From Alopecurus myosuroides (taxonomy: Eukaryota > Streptophyta > Magnoliopsida > Poales > Poaceae), in contig CM054059.1 in the NCBI GenBank assembly GCA_028641055.1, forward strand, positions 44,900,477 to 44,964,476: a stretch of 64,000 nucleotides of DNA, given 5' to 3'. Positions 1 to 10,995 of the stretch are shown here, piece by piece. Within the stretch, counting starts at the first letter, position 1. Every line of letters begins with the position of its first letter. A program made the translations under genes and the position numbers. Below the pieces are notes generated by a model. That model was not told the DNA's origin and did not search any database. It saw only the letters and a list, made by a program, of their open reading frames with translations.

Positions 1-279
1 AAGGAATAGCACTAGAACTTGCACCAACTTCACACAAACCATAATAGCAATGATCACAAATCTTAGCAGAAAGCACTGAAACACTAGTTTTCTTAGGTCT
101 ATGAGGATGGGAAACAATATTAGAAGCATCCTCACAGAAGACAATGCGTTCATCCTCTACATTTCCATAAACAAGATCTTTTGCTATTGCTACAGCAGGT
201 TCAACAGTTATTTGTTCATCGGGTTCAACAGATTTCTTATTACTCCTATTAACCACACTAGCCACAATAGAGTGTTCTT
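1..279 (-). pseudogene. Start of Gypsy pol: aspartic protease region (element D, partial)
   Basis: Downstream of gag on the minus strand, one frame reads AKICDHCYYGLCEVGASSSAIP near positions 74-4. This is the retropepsin-like active-site region seen at the gag-pol junction of Athila-type elements. The family normally has an aspartate before the VGAS or LGAS motif; here the codon is GAA, giving glutamate. That substitution would be expected to disable the protease. The gene runs off the left edge, so reverse transcriptase, RNase H and integrase cannot be judged. Confidence 0.65.
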
Positions 280-1200
280 TCACCTTAGCAGGGAAAGGCA
301 TTTTTCTACATAAGGCTCAGGAACAACAGGATTAACAGCATGCACTTCTACATTACTAGCAGGAACAATATCTTTATAAGATGCATGGTACTTGCTATAT
401 TCCTTCTTAGGAATATCAAGATAGGAGGAAAAAGCTTTAAGACAGTTTGCAAAGATTTTAGAATCAAGACCACAAACAACACTAACATTATAGAAATCAT
501 CAGTTCCCATAAAAGATTTAATGCATTCATAATCACAATTTATACCTGACTTTCTACCTTGTCATTCTCCCATCCTTCAGTATTCTCTTGAATACGGTCA
601 AGAAGATCCCATTTAGCTTCTTCCTTCATACGTGTGAATGATCTAGAGCAAGAAGCATCCAATAAATCCTTATCATGAAGAGAAAGCCTTGCATAAAAAA
701 TATTGATAACAATATTACTCGGGAGTTCATGAACGGGACATTTGAGCATTAATAACTTCATTCTCCCCCCACGCTTGGGCAATACTCTCTCCATCATGAG
801 GCCATAAATTATATATTTGATTTTGGTCTTTATGAATCTCACTAGGAGGATAGAATTTAGAATAAAAGAGAGGAACAATTTCCTCCCATCCAATAGATTC
901 ACCATTCTTCAGTAATTTGAACCATTCAGCGACTCTTCCTTCCAGCGATAAAGAAAATAATTTCCTTTTAGCTTGACCCATTGTAATACTTGGACACCTG
1001 AATAACTCGCATAATTCATTTATAAAGAGCAAATGATCACCATGATGGACATTTCCATCACCATAATAGGAGTTATCCATAACAGGTCCAACAATTTTAA
1101 TAGGTATTTTGTAAGGATCTAATTCAGAAGATAACGAGTTACCTACTACCCTAGCAGTGGTAGAAGTACCCCTAAACAGAGAACCAAAAGTACTCTCCAT
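280..1200 (-). pseudogene. Gypsy gag polyprotein, frameshifted (element D)
   Basis: This is the structural gag protein of an Athila-type element, which would form the virus-like particle. The start is placed at the ATG giving MESTFGSLFRG (complement of 1198-1200). The N-terminal half contains the retrotransposon gag domain with motifs HHGDHLLFINELCELF, FSLSLEGRVAEWFKLL, FYSKFYPPSEIHKD and GESIAQAWG. A frameshift near 770 moves the reading frame to a second open stretch (about 905-540; KCPVHELPSNIVINIFYARL). A second frameshift near 545-510 moves it to MGTDDFYNVSVVCGLDSK. All three pieces align in order with what one gag protein would contain, so this is one gene with two frame breaks. It is unlikely to give a full protein. 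Confidence 0.8.
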
Positions 1201-1282
1201 AATGAAATAAAACAGCAGAAATAAAAATAGCACTCACAGTAAAGGTTTCTCTTACCAATTCCACTTACCAATAGCGCTTCAC

Positions 1283-1300
1283 TCCCCGGCAACGGCTCCA
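1283..1300 (-). other. Primer binding site, tRNA-Asp type, element D
   Basis: The plus strand reads TCCCCGGCAACGGCTCCA. This differs at one base from the 3' end of plant tRNA-Asp (TCCCCGGCAACGGCGCCA), so the minus strand would pair with that tRNA. It lies 11 bp inside the LTR edge. A tRNA-Asp primer is typical of the Athila lineage. Confidence 0.85.
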
Positions 1301-1311
1301 CAAAATAGTCT

Positions 1312-2804
1312 TGATGACCCACAAGTATAGGGGGTGTATCGTAGTACTTTCGATAAATAAGAGTGTCGAACCCAACGAGGAGCAAAAGGTGTTGACAAGC
1401 ATGTTGGATAGAGGATTCACTATAAACACTAACAAACGGGTTTTTGGTGGTTTTTGATATAGAAGACAAATAAAGTGCAAGTAAATAAAGTGCAGTAAAT
1501 AATATTGCAGCGAGTGGCCCAATCCTTTTGAGAGAAAAGGACAAGACGGTTGTTCTACTTATGATTACCAAACGTTCTCGAGGACACATGGGAATTTCGT
1601 CAAGTGCTTTTGCTTCATTATAGTTGATTAATATTTATTGGTTCGTGAAGTGTTGTGTGGGTGAACCTATGCTAATGCACCGCCCAACTAGGACTAATAC
1701 ATACTTGTGATCATACCCCTCGTAAACATCCGCAAATACAAGAAAGTAATTAAGATAAATCTAACCACGACCTTAAAACTCCGGGATCCTACACTCCCTC
1801 ATACATTGGTTTCCTAACGGGGGTTTAGGTTTCTATCACTCCGGAAACCCCACAATTAGTAGCCAAATACTCAATGCATCCTCCTAGGCCCATAGAGGTG
1901 AAGTATCATGTAGTCAACGTTCACATGACACCACTAGAAGAATAGCACCACAACTTAAATACCGAACCACGAGATATTACTTCAACATAACTTCACCACT
2001 AACATCATGATTTCTCCCATGTCCTCAAGAACTAAATGAACTACGCACGAGACATCATATGGATCGTAATCAGAGGTGATACAATGGATAATAACAATCT
2101 GGTCATAAAGTGCAAACACCGATAAATCTCACAAGCATCAACTACTAACAAGTAATCCACACCGGGAGAGATATCTAATGTAAAAAACGATAGAGACCCC
2201 TAATTGTTACAACGGGATGAAGGTGGATGATGAGGGTGATGGTGCTGGTGATGATGATGATCTCGATGAAGCCCGGAGTGATGACGATGACGATGGCGAC
2301 GATTTTCCCTCTCCGGGGAGGAATTTCCCCTGTAGATTTCTCCATGTCGGAGAGCTCTTATCTCTCTGGTGTTTTCTACCCCGAGGCGGCGGCAGAATAA
2401 TTCTTCGATGATGTTCTGGGGCTTAGGTTTCCCTGGGGGTCAAGTACGCGAAAGGGGGCGCCCAGGAGTGGGCCCGGAGGGCCAGACCACCCCCAGGCGC
2501 ATCCAGGGGGTGCCGCCTGGTGGTGTGGGCCCCAGGTGGCCCCCCTCTAGGTTCCCTTCTGGCTCACTTCCTCCTCGGAACTTCTAAGACTCCTCCGGTA
2601 TCCTCGCTCTTCTTCTGATCTTCTGAAATAGGGTATCTTTATGGTGCTTTTTCCATCAGATTTCTAGTTTCGGTGTTTATTCTCCAAAAATTATGAAACA
2701 TGCAAAATAAGATAAAATAACATAAGTGATGTATCATAACATGAAATATATCGATGAATAACATAATATAACAATATAAAACAGTGATGCAAAATGGACT
2801 ATCA
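1312..2804 (-). repeat. 5' LTR of element D (about 1.49 kb)
   Basis: The segment runs from TGATGACCC at its left to GGACTATCA at its right, so both strands begin with TG and end with CA. The PBS lies just left of it (1283-1300), making it the 5' LTR of a minus-strand element. It has no coding capacity. The short acidic open frame near 2217 comes from a run of GAT-like triplets and is not considered a gene. A GC-rich stretch at about 2420-2580 probably belongs to the R/U5 leader. Confidence 0.85.
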
Positions 2805-3259
2805 CTCTCTCCCACACAAGAATGCTAGGATCCAACCAAGTTTATTACAGGAAATAAAAGAAAACAAAAACAAACAAATGCTCCAATTAAATACATAATA
2901 TGTGACCGAATAGAAATATATTTTCACTAGAAGTAATGGTATCCAAAGAATTAATGCTAATAACATTGCTATCACTACTATGCAAACAAAATTCCGTAGG
3001 TTTTTTAATTTTATCTTCAAAAGCATCATGTCCTAATTCAAGATAAAGATTATAAAGATCTCTCATATTTTGGTTGTTTTCCATTAAGCCTAAAGATAAA
3101 AACAAGGAACAAGTAAAAATAAGCCTAACTAGTGAAAATAAAAACAAGAAAGAATAAGATGTAATTGCAGAATCTAAAGGAAATAACTTCGAGCATTCAT
3201 AGAGGATGTGAGTACCTTTTACCTTACCTCCCCGGCAACGGTGCTAGAAAAGAGCTTGA
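2805..3259 (-). mobile_element. Element C: internally deleted Athila derivative
   Basis: Read on the minus strand, this contains a tRNA-Asp PBS (3246-3229), a leader, an ATG at 3084 opening MENNQNMRDLYNLYLELGHD, then about 50 further gag residues. Near 2942 the frame leaves gag and the sequence becomes like the 3' untranslated region of element A: 2810-2940 matches 14042-14155 in the same orientation. The truncated frame stops at 2887. So most of gag and everything downstream is missing, and only the two ends of an Athila element are fused. Element D interrupts it at 2804. Confidence 0.75.
3229..3246 (-). other. Primer binding site, tRNA-Asp type, element C
   Basis: The plus strand reads TCCCCGGCAACGGTGCTA, two mismatches from the tRNA-Asp 3' end. 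It lies 13 bp left of the LTR starting at 3260, so it belongs to a minus-strand element that uses that LTR as its 5' LTR. Confidence 0.75.
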
Positions 3260-4644
3260 TGTCTACACACGCTTCTATTCTTGTAGACAGTGTTGGGCCT
3301 CCAAGTGTAGAGGTTTGTAGAACAGCAGCAAGTTTCCCTTAAGTGGATCACCCAAGGTTTATCGAACTCGGGGAGGTAGAGGTCAAAGATATCCCTCTCA
3401 AGTAACCCTGCAATTACGATACAAGAAGTCTCTTGTGTCCCCAATACATCTAATACAATTTTCAGTTGTATATGTGCACTAGTTCGGCGAAGAGATTGTG
3501 AAATACAAGTAATATGGATGGTTATAAGTGATAATAGCAATCTGAAATAAAAATGGCAGCAAGCAAACTTGTAGCAGAACTGAATGTAAAGGGTGTTTCA
3601 ATGCTTAGAAACGAGGCCTAGGGATCATACTTTCACTAGTGTACACTCTCAACAATAATAACATAATTGAATGCATAAATATCATCTATTCACTATGCTA
3701 CTCCAAACCACTCTCCAGTAGGATAACAAACACCAATCATTGCGTAGGGCTATAAAAGCACTCCTTAGAGTTTGCATTCCCCATCTAGGTAACCCCCACG
3801 CTATGACCATGAGACCTAGATGGTTCCAGACAAACAACACAATTCCATAGGGTCATCCAACACAAATATATAAATCATTCACACGGTGCACACACTGTCA
3901 CCATTGCACCGTGATCAAAGTGTCTACGGAGATCTCATAACAAAAACACTTGAGTGGCATAATAGATGAAGAGTAATCCATCTACTTATTCAACTAGATT
4001 ATAAAGCTCATGATGACATAAAGATCACATCATGGGAGAGAGAGATGAAACACATAGCTACCAGTAGAGCCCTCAGCCCCGGGGGAGAACTACTCCCTTC
4101 TCATCATAGGAGCAGCAATGGCGATGAAGATGGCGGTGGAGTCGATGGAGATGGCTCCGGGGGCACTTCCCCGTCCCGACAGGGCGCCAGAACAGAGATT
4201 TCTATCCCCCGAAACTTGTTGGCGATGGCGGCGGAGCTACAGAACTTTTCGTGTATGGAGGCTTGATATTTAGGGTTCATGCACCGGGGGAATAAATAGG
4301 CGAAAGGTCAACGTTGTGAGTGGCCAGGGGGCCCACACCACCTAGTGGCGCGGATAGGGGGGCCGCGCCACCCTATGGTGTGGCCACCCCGTGGCCCTCC
4401 TCTCGGTCTCCTTCGGACTCCGTGTACGTGACAGACTTCTAAGGTCGTAGGATTTTGTTTCGTCCAATTCCGAGAATATTTCCAGAACAACTTTTTTGAA
4501 ACCAAAAACAACAAAAGGCATCTTGTCAATAGGTTAGTCTAGAAACCATCTGGAAAACGAAGGAAAACATGTGAAAACATAAGGGTATTGGATAGAAAAT
4601 AAGAATGGGGCATAAAAAATTATAGATATGTTTGAGACATATCA
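3260..4644 (-). repeat. Athila LTR with PBS on one side and PPT on the other
   Basis: This LTR runs TGTCTACACACG...GAGACATATCA. It is related to the LTRs at 31100 and 51581, both of which open TGTCTACGCACGCTTC. A PBS lies on its left and a purine-tract signal on its right (4645-4661, AGCATCCCCAAGCTTAA, purine-rich on the minus strand). It therefore acts as the 5' LTR of element C and the 3' LTR of element A. On the minus strand, a TATTTATT box at about 4291-4299 marks the likely promoter. The open frames inside (for example 4045-4266) have no recognisable domain. Confidence 0.85.
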
Positions 4645-5147
4645 AGCATCCCCAAGCTTAACTCATGCTCGTCCTCGAGTAGGTAAGTGATTACAAAAAT
4701 AATTTTTGAGGTGACATGCAGCCAACACAATCTTGATCATCATAATTGTAAAAGCATATGTAAGTTGAGATCATAGTACTTTAAACACAAGAATGATATA
4801 TATAATTCTAACAATGAAACTTAGCAATCACTTTGCATCATGAAAAGTAACACAAATAAAAGATCATGAGAAATAATGCACTTGAAAGTTATATGTTTGT
4901 TTCGAGCATAAAGAAAACATAGCAAAGTGGTATTTCGCTTGTCCTTAAAAATGGAGCAAAACATAAATGCCAGGACACCTTCAAAGTTCAAGTGCATGAC
5001 TAGAAACAAATAATTTGAGAGCATGTAATAACATATCATGAATCAATCAATAATAATCTTTGGGAATGATGCACATTATACTCAGAATGACAACTACGCT
5101 CTCTTAATTGTGCATAAAATTAAAAGGTGAAGACTCAACATAAAAGT
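4645..5147 (-). mobile_element. 3' internal end of element A (copy 1 of the duplicated flank)
   Basis: This is untranslated Athila DNA just upstream of the 3' LTR on the minus strand, beginning with the PPT. It is AT-rich and has no gene; the 72-codon open frame at 4821-5039 has no recognisable domain. The interval 4524-5147 recurs at 12170-12804 with no substitution that I could see. The sequence stops at AAAGT (5143-5147), where the LARD is inserted. Confidence 0.85.
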
Positions 5148-6397
5148 TGTAACATCCCTGATTTTTGGAAAAACACAAAAATCACAAAAATTTGAAACTT
5201 TTTGTTTTCATGTTTAGTAAGTCACCAAAAACCAAATGAGATGCAGGAAACAAAAGAAAACAATGCATGTTCTAATATTTTGGAAATGAAAATCCAATAT
5301 ACCTCTATTCCATAAACCCTAAAGTCATTTCAAAATAAATAATTTCTACATAAATAAAATAATTCTTCTTAAGCAAACCCTTACACCAAACATGTTTTCA
5401 ACCCAATTATGATCTTGAAAATATTTTTGATATATAAAAACTAGAGAATTGTTATCTCTAATATTTTTCTTCTTAACTCTAAAAAGGGTTTCACTATTAT
5501 TGAAAACCCCAAAATAGATATAAGTTGGATCCTTGTTTTCCAAGTGTTATGTCAATCAACAAAATAATATAGTGCTATAGAAATAAATTGTTTATGAAAA
5601 CAAGTAATATTACTTTGAAAATAGTTTATGGCAACATTACTCAATTATTTATAGCCCTTAATAAAGTTCTAGGCCTTAAAAGTTTGAGGAGAATAAAATT
5701 ATTAATAATAACCTTTAGTTGTTATTCCAAGTTTTAAACATGAAGGTGTGAAAATAAAATGATTTGTTTTGCAAATAACATAAAAGAGGGTTTTGAAAAC
5801 AATATTATGACATGTGGTTTCATCCTAAATTTTTTTGATCAACAATATTAATTAATTGATATGAACCAATTGAAAACCATTAAGTTACTATTAGTGAATC
5901 CTTCACATACTAAAATTATGAAATGTGAAAATGGTTTAAAAATGGCTTCCCAAAGATAATTTATGACATGTAAAATGTCTCTGAAATTTTATTTAGACAA
6001 TAACATCAATTTATTATTTTCTAAATTTTAAAATGACCTTAAAGTATTATTAGTGTTTTATTATTTTTCAAAATATATATAATTGTGAAAACATGGTGGA
6101 ATGACTTTCAAAATTTTGTTTTCAACATTTAGAATGTCACTGAAATTTTAATTGACCAATAACTATGTTTTATAATTTATTAAATTAAAAATCCCATTAA
6201 GTAACTATTAAGGAATTATTCAAATTTCCAAATTTCAAAAATAAAATATGTTGAATTGTTTTCAAAAATGATATTGATGGAAAGCATTTGAAATCTTAAG
6301 AATTTAGAAATTTATTTCATGTCATTTGGATTTTTAAAACAGAAGTTATTAAGGTTTCCATTTAACAGGAAAAAGAAAAAGAAAAATAAAGGAAAGA

Positions 6398-6417
6398 TGA
6401 CGTCATCGCTGACGTCA
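6398..6417 (+). promoter_or_regulatory. as-1-like tandem TGACGTCA element
   Basis: Two perfect palindromic TGACGTCA boxes begin 12 bp apart (TGACGTCATCGCTGACGTCA) and lie 102 bp before the end of the spacer leading to the TATA box. The two TGACG cores have the start-to-start spacing of the as-1/ocs elements bound by plant TGA-type bZIP factors. Their role here is an inference from motif, spacing and distance to TATA. Confidence 0.6.
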
Positions 6418-6519
6418 CCCTTCTTCTTCCTCACGGAAGGCAACCGAGCCTATCACGGCCGGATTTTTCGCCGCTCGATTCCAGGCCATTAAGGCCATGA
6501 ATGCCCCCCTCTCTGGACC

Positions 6520-6526
6520 TATAAAG
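6520..6526 (+). promoter_or_regulatory. LARD LTR TATA box
   Basis: TATAAAG occurs at the transition from AT-rich U3 to a GC-rich leader, about 100 bp downstream of the tandem TGACGTCA boxes. Transcription would be expected to begin near 6550. That leaves roughly 3.5 kb of R/U5 before the PBS. Confidence 0.6.
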
Positions 6527-9500
6527 AGCACCCGAGCTCCTCTCCATTTCCCCTCCAACCTCCCCCCAAACCCTACCCCGAGGCTGGATAAATATCTCGC
6601 CGGAGTTCTCCGATACCGTCGTCGTGTTCCTCCGATTCCGGCCAACCTGGTGAGTCTCCGCCCCCAGTTTCGGGTCCTCCTTCTTCCCCTCAGCCGCGCG
6701 CATCTTCCTGACCCCTCCATCAATTTTCATTCGCAGCGCATCGACGAAACCATACACCACCGAGGCTCGCCGTTGCGTGCACGGATCCGGCCGCTCGTTG
6801 CCACCGTCTCAGGAAGCGGGAGTTCGCGCCGTCGTCACCAAAGTGCTCACCGCTTCGCACCGCATCTCGTCGACGTAGCCGCTGAGATCGAGGGCCACCG
6901 GAACGGCATCCCTTCGAAACTCCGGCGCCACGCACCACCGCGACACCATCTCCGACGGGAAACCACCGGTGAGACCCCTCCTCTCTCTCTCATTTATTTT
7001 CCAGCCGTTAGATCTAGATCTAGGGGCCTAGATTAGATCATTTCTGCGAAGGGGTACGCCACCGTAGGATTCAGATCCAGTGGCTCAGATCGATCCACTT
7101 ATCCACGTCATTGGTCCAGTCAGCGCCCAGTCAGCACACCCATCCAATCACAGAGCCCCACGTGGCCAACCTTATCCACAGGGTTTCTGTTTATTTTTTC
7201 GAATAGAATTTAATTGGCAGATTTGCAGAATAGTCCCTGTATCTTGCAACCATCATAACTTTTTAACCACTTGGCCAAATTTAATGATCTTGGACTTTTT
7301 GAAAAGCCCTTGACATCTAGAAACTTTTGGCACTGGCCAAATTCAAATTTGACAAACTTAAATTTGTTCAAATTCAAATATGCTTGTTTGATGAAATTTG
7401 GCAAAATTCAAATTCTACAAATCCAAAAATTGCAAATAAAATATATTTGGAAACCTTAGAATGTGTACTTTCATATCCTCTGTCCCAAAATAATATTTGA
7501 ACAAATTAAAATTGAATTTAGAATTAACTTGTCTACTAGAGTATTTTTGACATAGATTAATTTCTATAAATATTTTCAATATAGTTCCTTTTGCAAAATT
7601 GTTCCATTTGACAACCTTGAACCAGAAACAACCTTGCCCAACCATTTTGGAGACCCTTGGACCATGACCATGTAATTTTAGCCAAACTTCCATCATAGTA
7701 GTCCATCTAGTTATTAAGTCTTAGATTTTGTTTCTATTTCTTTCTACCATTGTTTGTGGTGGCCATTTTTGGATCCAAGACCAAGTCCCTAAAATTTCCA
7801 AGTAGTGAACCTCAAACACTAGCACCCTAGTATTCTATCTACTTCTCCAATCCCCCATGCTTGCTTCAAGAAATCATCAAGTTAGCAAAATGGAGATCAA
7901 GACTCAAGCACAAGGAGAAAACTTCATTTTCAACTTGGTGGCAACATGAAGAGATACAAGGAGGATCAATGAAGAAATTTTGAAGAAAAGACTCCACAAC
8001 AACTAGAAGAAACTCCATAAAGTACAAGTGTGAAGAAATTTAGAAGAAAACATCTCCCCCTCTCTTCCTATCCCTCTTCTTATTTTCTTTCCAATTTGAC
8101 TTAGTGGTATTTGTGCCCATCCCATACCCAAACCAATTAGTGAAGTGAAAGCCATGAAGGTTTATCAAGTTCAAGAGAAGATTAACAACAAGGAGGAAAC
8201 TATAATAGAAGCATGAAGATGAACTTCAAGAAGACAAGCATGTGAAGACTTGGAGCAATCCACACAAATTGAAGAATAAGTTGTTTTTGTCCAACCATTG
8301 ACCCAAATGGAAAATCCCAAGACTTAGACTTGTTTTCTATATTGCTATGAAGTTAGTTGAACCTAGACCTACCTTAAACCAAAATGGAAAGACTAAACTT
8401 AGATCACTCAAATGTTTTGATAAAAACAACTAAGTGTAATACTTGTTATGTGCCTCTTTAGTTGAAATAGTTAGATCACCTTAGTGAACTCTTGGAACTT
8501 CCTCAACAAGTATGGTTAAAATAAAGTTAGATCACATCAAATTCAACCTAGTACCTTCCCAAGTAAACCATTGGAATTTCCTTAACAAGTATTGAACTCA
8601 AATCTTGACCTTGTCCTAGCCAACTGGGTCCAACTCCTTTGTTTTGTTATTTGCTATGTTTGCTTTCTCCACCTATGTGTTTGATTGCTAGGATGCTTGT
8701 TTATTTTGTTATTATGTTTTCAATGAATAGATTGTACGGAGAGCAACGATCTTTTGTGAAGAGAGTGTGATATCTTCACCAACTTCAACAAGGCAAGTAA
8801 CACACCATCAACTACCCATTATTTTCTATATGCATTAGTTGATTTTGAGTAGTATGCATGATAGGAAATTTTGCTAAGTTATATTATGCTATGCTATTAT
8901 CCTAGTAGTGTGTAGCCATCCCTTTTACCTTGTTATTTTGATAGCCTTAGAATTTACTAGGTGCTATGCAATGTTACAAATTGTTTTACTAGATGTTGAG
9001 GAAAAATCCTAAGTATAATTAATAAATGAACCACCTGGGTGGAAGTGGTAAGATTGGGTTATGTTGAGTGTTTCCTCAGGGCCCTTATCTAAGGGTTATT
9101 CCACTTGAGGTTGTCACTTGAGGATGGCCACCCAGGAACAAAGAGATTACTATGTCCCTCTAAATCTAGTAGCTTCCCGTGCAGCCTTTTGACAATATGG
9201 GCTCTGTCTTGATCAATTAAGTTGTGAGGGTTCAGCCCAGGCTTGACAAGCAGATGTAGCAAAATTATAGGTGGAACGGGTCTTGCCGGTGGGTTTGGAC
9301 TTCTTCTTCTGAAAGATCTCGTCTCAATTCTCTCCTTTCCATGATGCACTCCGGGTGTATAGGATGTTTGGGCTAATTGAAGACAAAGGGTGAAAGTGCA
9401 CAACCTCTGCAGAGTCAACAAACTAAGATCTTAGCCGTGTCCCCGGTTATGGACAACTATGAGCAGCTGGATAAGGATTGACGGAAGAATCTCATCATCA

Positions 9501-10070
9501 ATTTCAATAAGTAAAATTTTGACCAAGTGAACAGTATTGTGGTGCTTGGATCTTAATCCAATGTTGCCACCCCTTTGAAAAGAAAAGTTGTTTTACAAAA
9601 GAGATAGGAGAAAACTGGCATTATGCAAAACTTAGCCAAAACTCCACTCAGCCAAATAAGCATGTAGTTTTAGCCTTGCCATTTATATCCACCATAGTGT
9701 TACTTGCCAATACATTAAATTGTATTGACTCCCTTGTGGCTGCATATTCCATATTGCAGATATTTCTGAAGACGAGTGAGGATTTCGTTTAGGATCTCGA
9801 GATTATCGCCAACATGTTTTGCCTGTGGCACATGAAGAAGATGGGCTCAATGTTGTACTATGTTTTCCGATGTATTTCTTTGTTTTCTGCTAGTCTTCTA
9901 AGACTATGCAAGTTGTAATCCTATTTTGTAAAGACTGGATCATGCGATGTAATAGAATTTGATGCATTTGCATGATATTTCATTTTGTACTGTGGTGCTA
10001 GCATTTGATCCAGGGACTAGCACAGTAACACAGGTATTCCATCTTTATTAAAAGTTGGGATGCTACAAAA

Positions 10071-10082
10071 TGGTATCAGAGC
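10071..10082 (+). other. Primer binding site, initiator tRNA-Met, LARD
   Basis: TGGTATCAGAGC matches the complement of the 3' end of plant initiator tRNA-Met. It starts four bases after the LTR end and sets the plus-strand orientation of the element. Confidence 0.85.
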
Positions 10083-10251
10083 ATTGTGTTGCCTGTAGGA
10101 TTCGAGACCCTAAGTTTGGATTAGAATAGGAAAAGCCATAGGAATAAAAATATACTATCTATTAACTACTCCACAAAGGAATCTTTTATATCTTCATTTC
10201 TCCTCGTACTCCTTTCCATGGTACATTTCTAATGTATACTCTTATCTGTAG

Positions 10252-10695
10252 ATGACCAACATCATTGAATCACTCAAGAAAGGACCAATGATGACCATGA
10301 CCCTGGAATGTGACACTGATTTTCCAAGAGCATTGAAGGATCTCATGTAAATCATGGGATTTGAAGGACCAGCAGTCTATTGGGGTTTTCCCTACATTGA
10401 TGAGGAAGATGATCTTGAATATTGGTGGGTGCAGATTCATCTGTACTTGAACAAGGAGTACGACCACAAGAAGGGAGGAGATTGCATGCTTACCAACAAG
10501 GAGGTGCATTTGACATTCTTTGATTCAGCAAGAAGTGCTGCATGGAGGGCTATTGAAGAACTTACTGAGAGACTCAAGTGGAGACTTCACAACACTAAGA
10601 AGATTCTCAAGGAAGCCGAAGAAGAGATCAACACTCTTGAAAAAGAGATTACAATGTACAAGAACGCGGAGACCATTGTGAAGACTGAGTATTGA
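10252..10695 (+). pseudogene. LARD ORF1, possible coiled-coil protein, one internal stop
   Basis: The ATG at 10252 opens MTNIIESLKKGPMM; a TAA at 10348-10350 interrupts the frame, which then continues without a break to 10695. The C-terminal third (about residues 90-147) is rich in E, K and L in a heptad-like pattern (AIEELTERLKW, LKEAEEEINTLEKEIT), suggesting a coiled coil. I do not recognise a named domain. ORFs of this sort sit ahead of the zinc-knuckle ORF in this element, so a structural role in the particle is possible but unproven. If the premature TAA was a CAA, this is a single C-to-T change. Confidence 0.55.
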
Positions 10696-10995
10696 AGACC
10701 TACCATGAGGAATAAATCAAGAAAGTTGTTACCATGCCTTGAATAGTAGACCACCATGAGATGTAACAAAGTTGTGAGACACGAAACACGATTAGAGTAT
10801 TGATCATACTAATGAGTGTGGTATGACAATACTAGATGTTTTCCTAAAACTATGTTGTTTGGTGTGATGAATGTGTTGCTATATGTTTGTTATGTGTTGT
10901 TTGTAAGATGAGTTTCCTTGATCTGCTGTATTTGGATAGGAACCTTCTTAGATCCTTTCTAACCTCTACTCATCCTCCCTAAAACCTCAAAACAG

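Larger units (their letters stand above)
1..2804 (-). mobile_element. Athila-lineage Gypsy retrotransposon D, 5' part
   Basis: This is a minus-strand LTR retrotransposon cut by the left edge of the window. Read on the minus strand, it has a 5' LTR (2804 to 1312), a tRNA-Asp primer site (1300-1283), a gag region (about 1200-280) and the start of pol (279 to 1). It is inserted in element C; the 5 bases outside the LTR, CTCTC at 2805-2809, would be one target-site copy. The LTR begins TGATAGTCCATTTTGCATCA on the minus strand and ends in a GTATAGGGGGTGTATC-type motif read from the plus strand. From memory this resembles the Triticeae WHAM-type Athila family, but that family name is a tentative assignment. 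Confidence 0.85.
5148..10067 (+). repeat. 4.92-kb LTR of the LARD
   Basis: The LTR runs from TGTAACATCCC to GGGATGCTACA, short inverted ends of the TG...CA type. It is followed three bases later by the tRNA-Met primer site. Its left 1.2 kb is AT-rich U3. A GC-rich block at about 6410-7080 holds the promoter and leader, and the remaining 3 kb is U5-like without an intact gene. A conserved block near 9380-9460 (CCTCTGCAGAGT followed by TAGCCGTGTCCCCGGTTATGG) matches 62640-62750 on the minus strand. The short open frames inside are not supported as genes. Confidence 0.8.

Noticed and set aside
2217..2411. Acidic Asp-rich open frame
   Set aside because: It lies inside an LTR and is a run of GATGAT-like triplets without a domain.
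6415..7036. Host gene in the GC block of the LARD (open frames on both strands up to 179 codons)
   Set aside because: No recognisable domain, several overlapping frames, and the position fits the LTR leader. Kept only as a leader finding.
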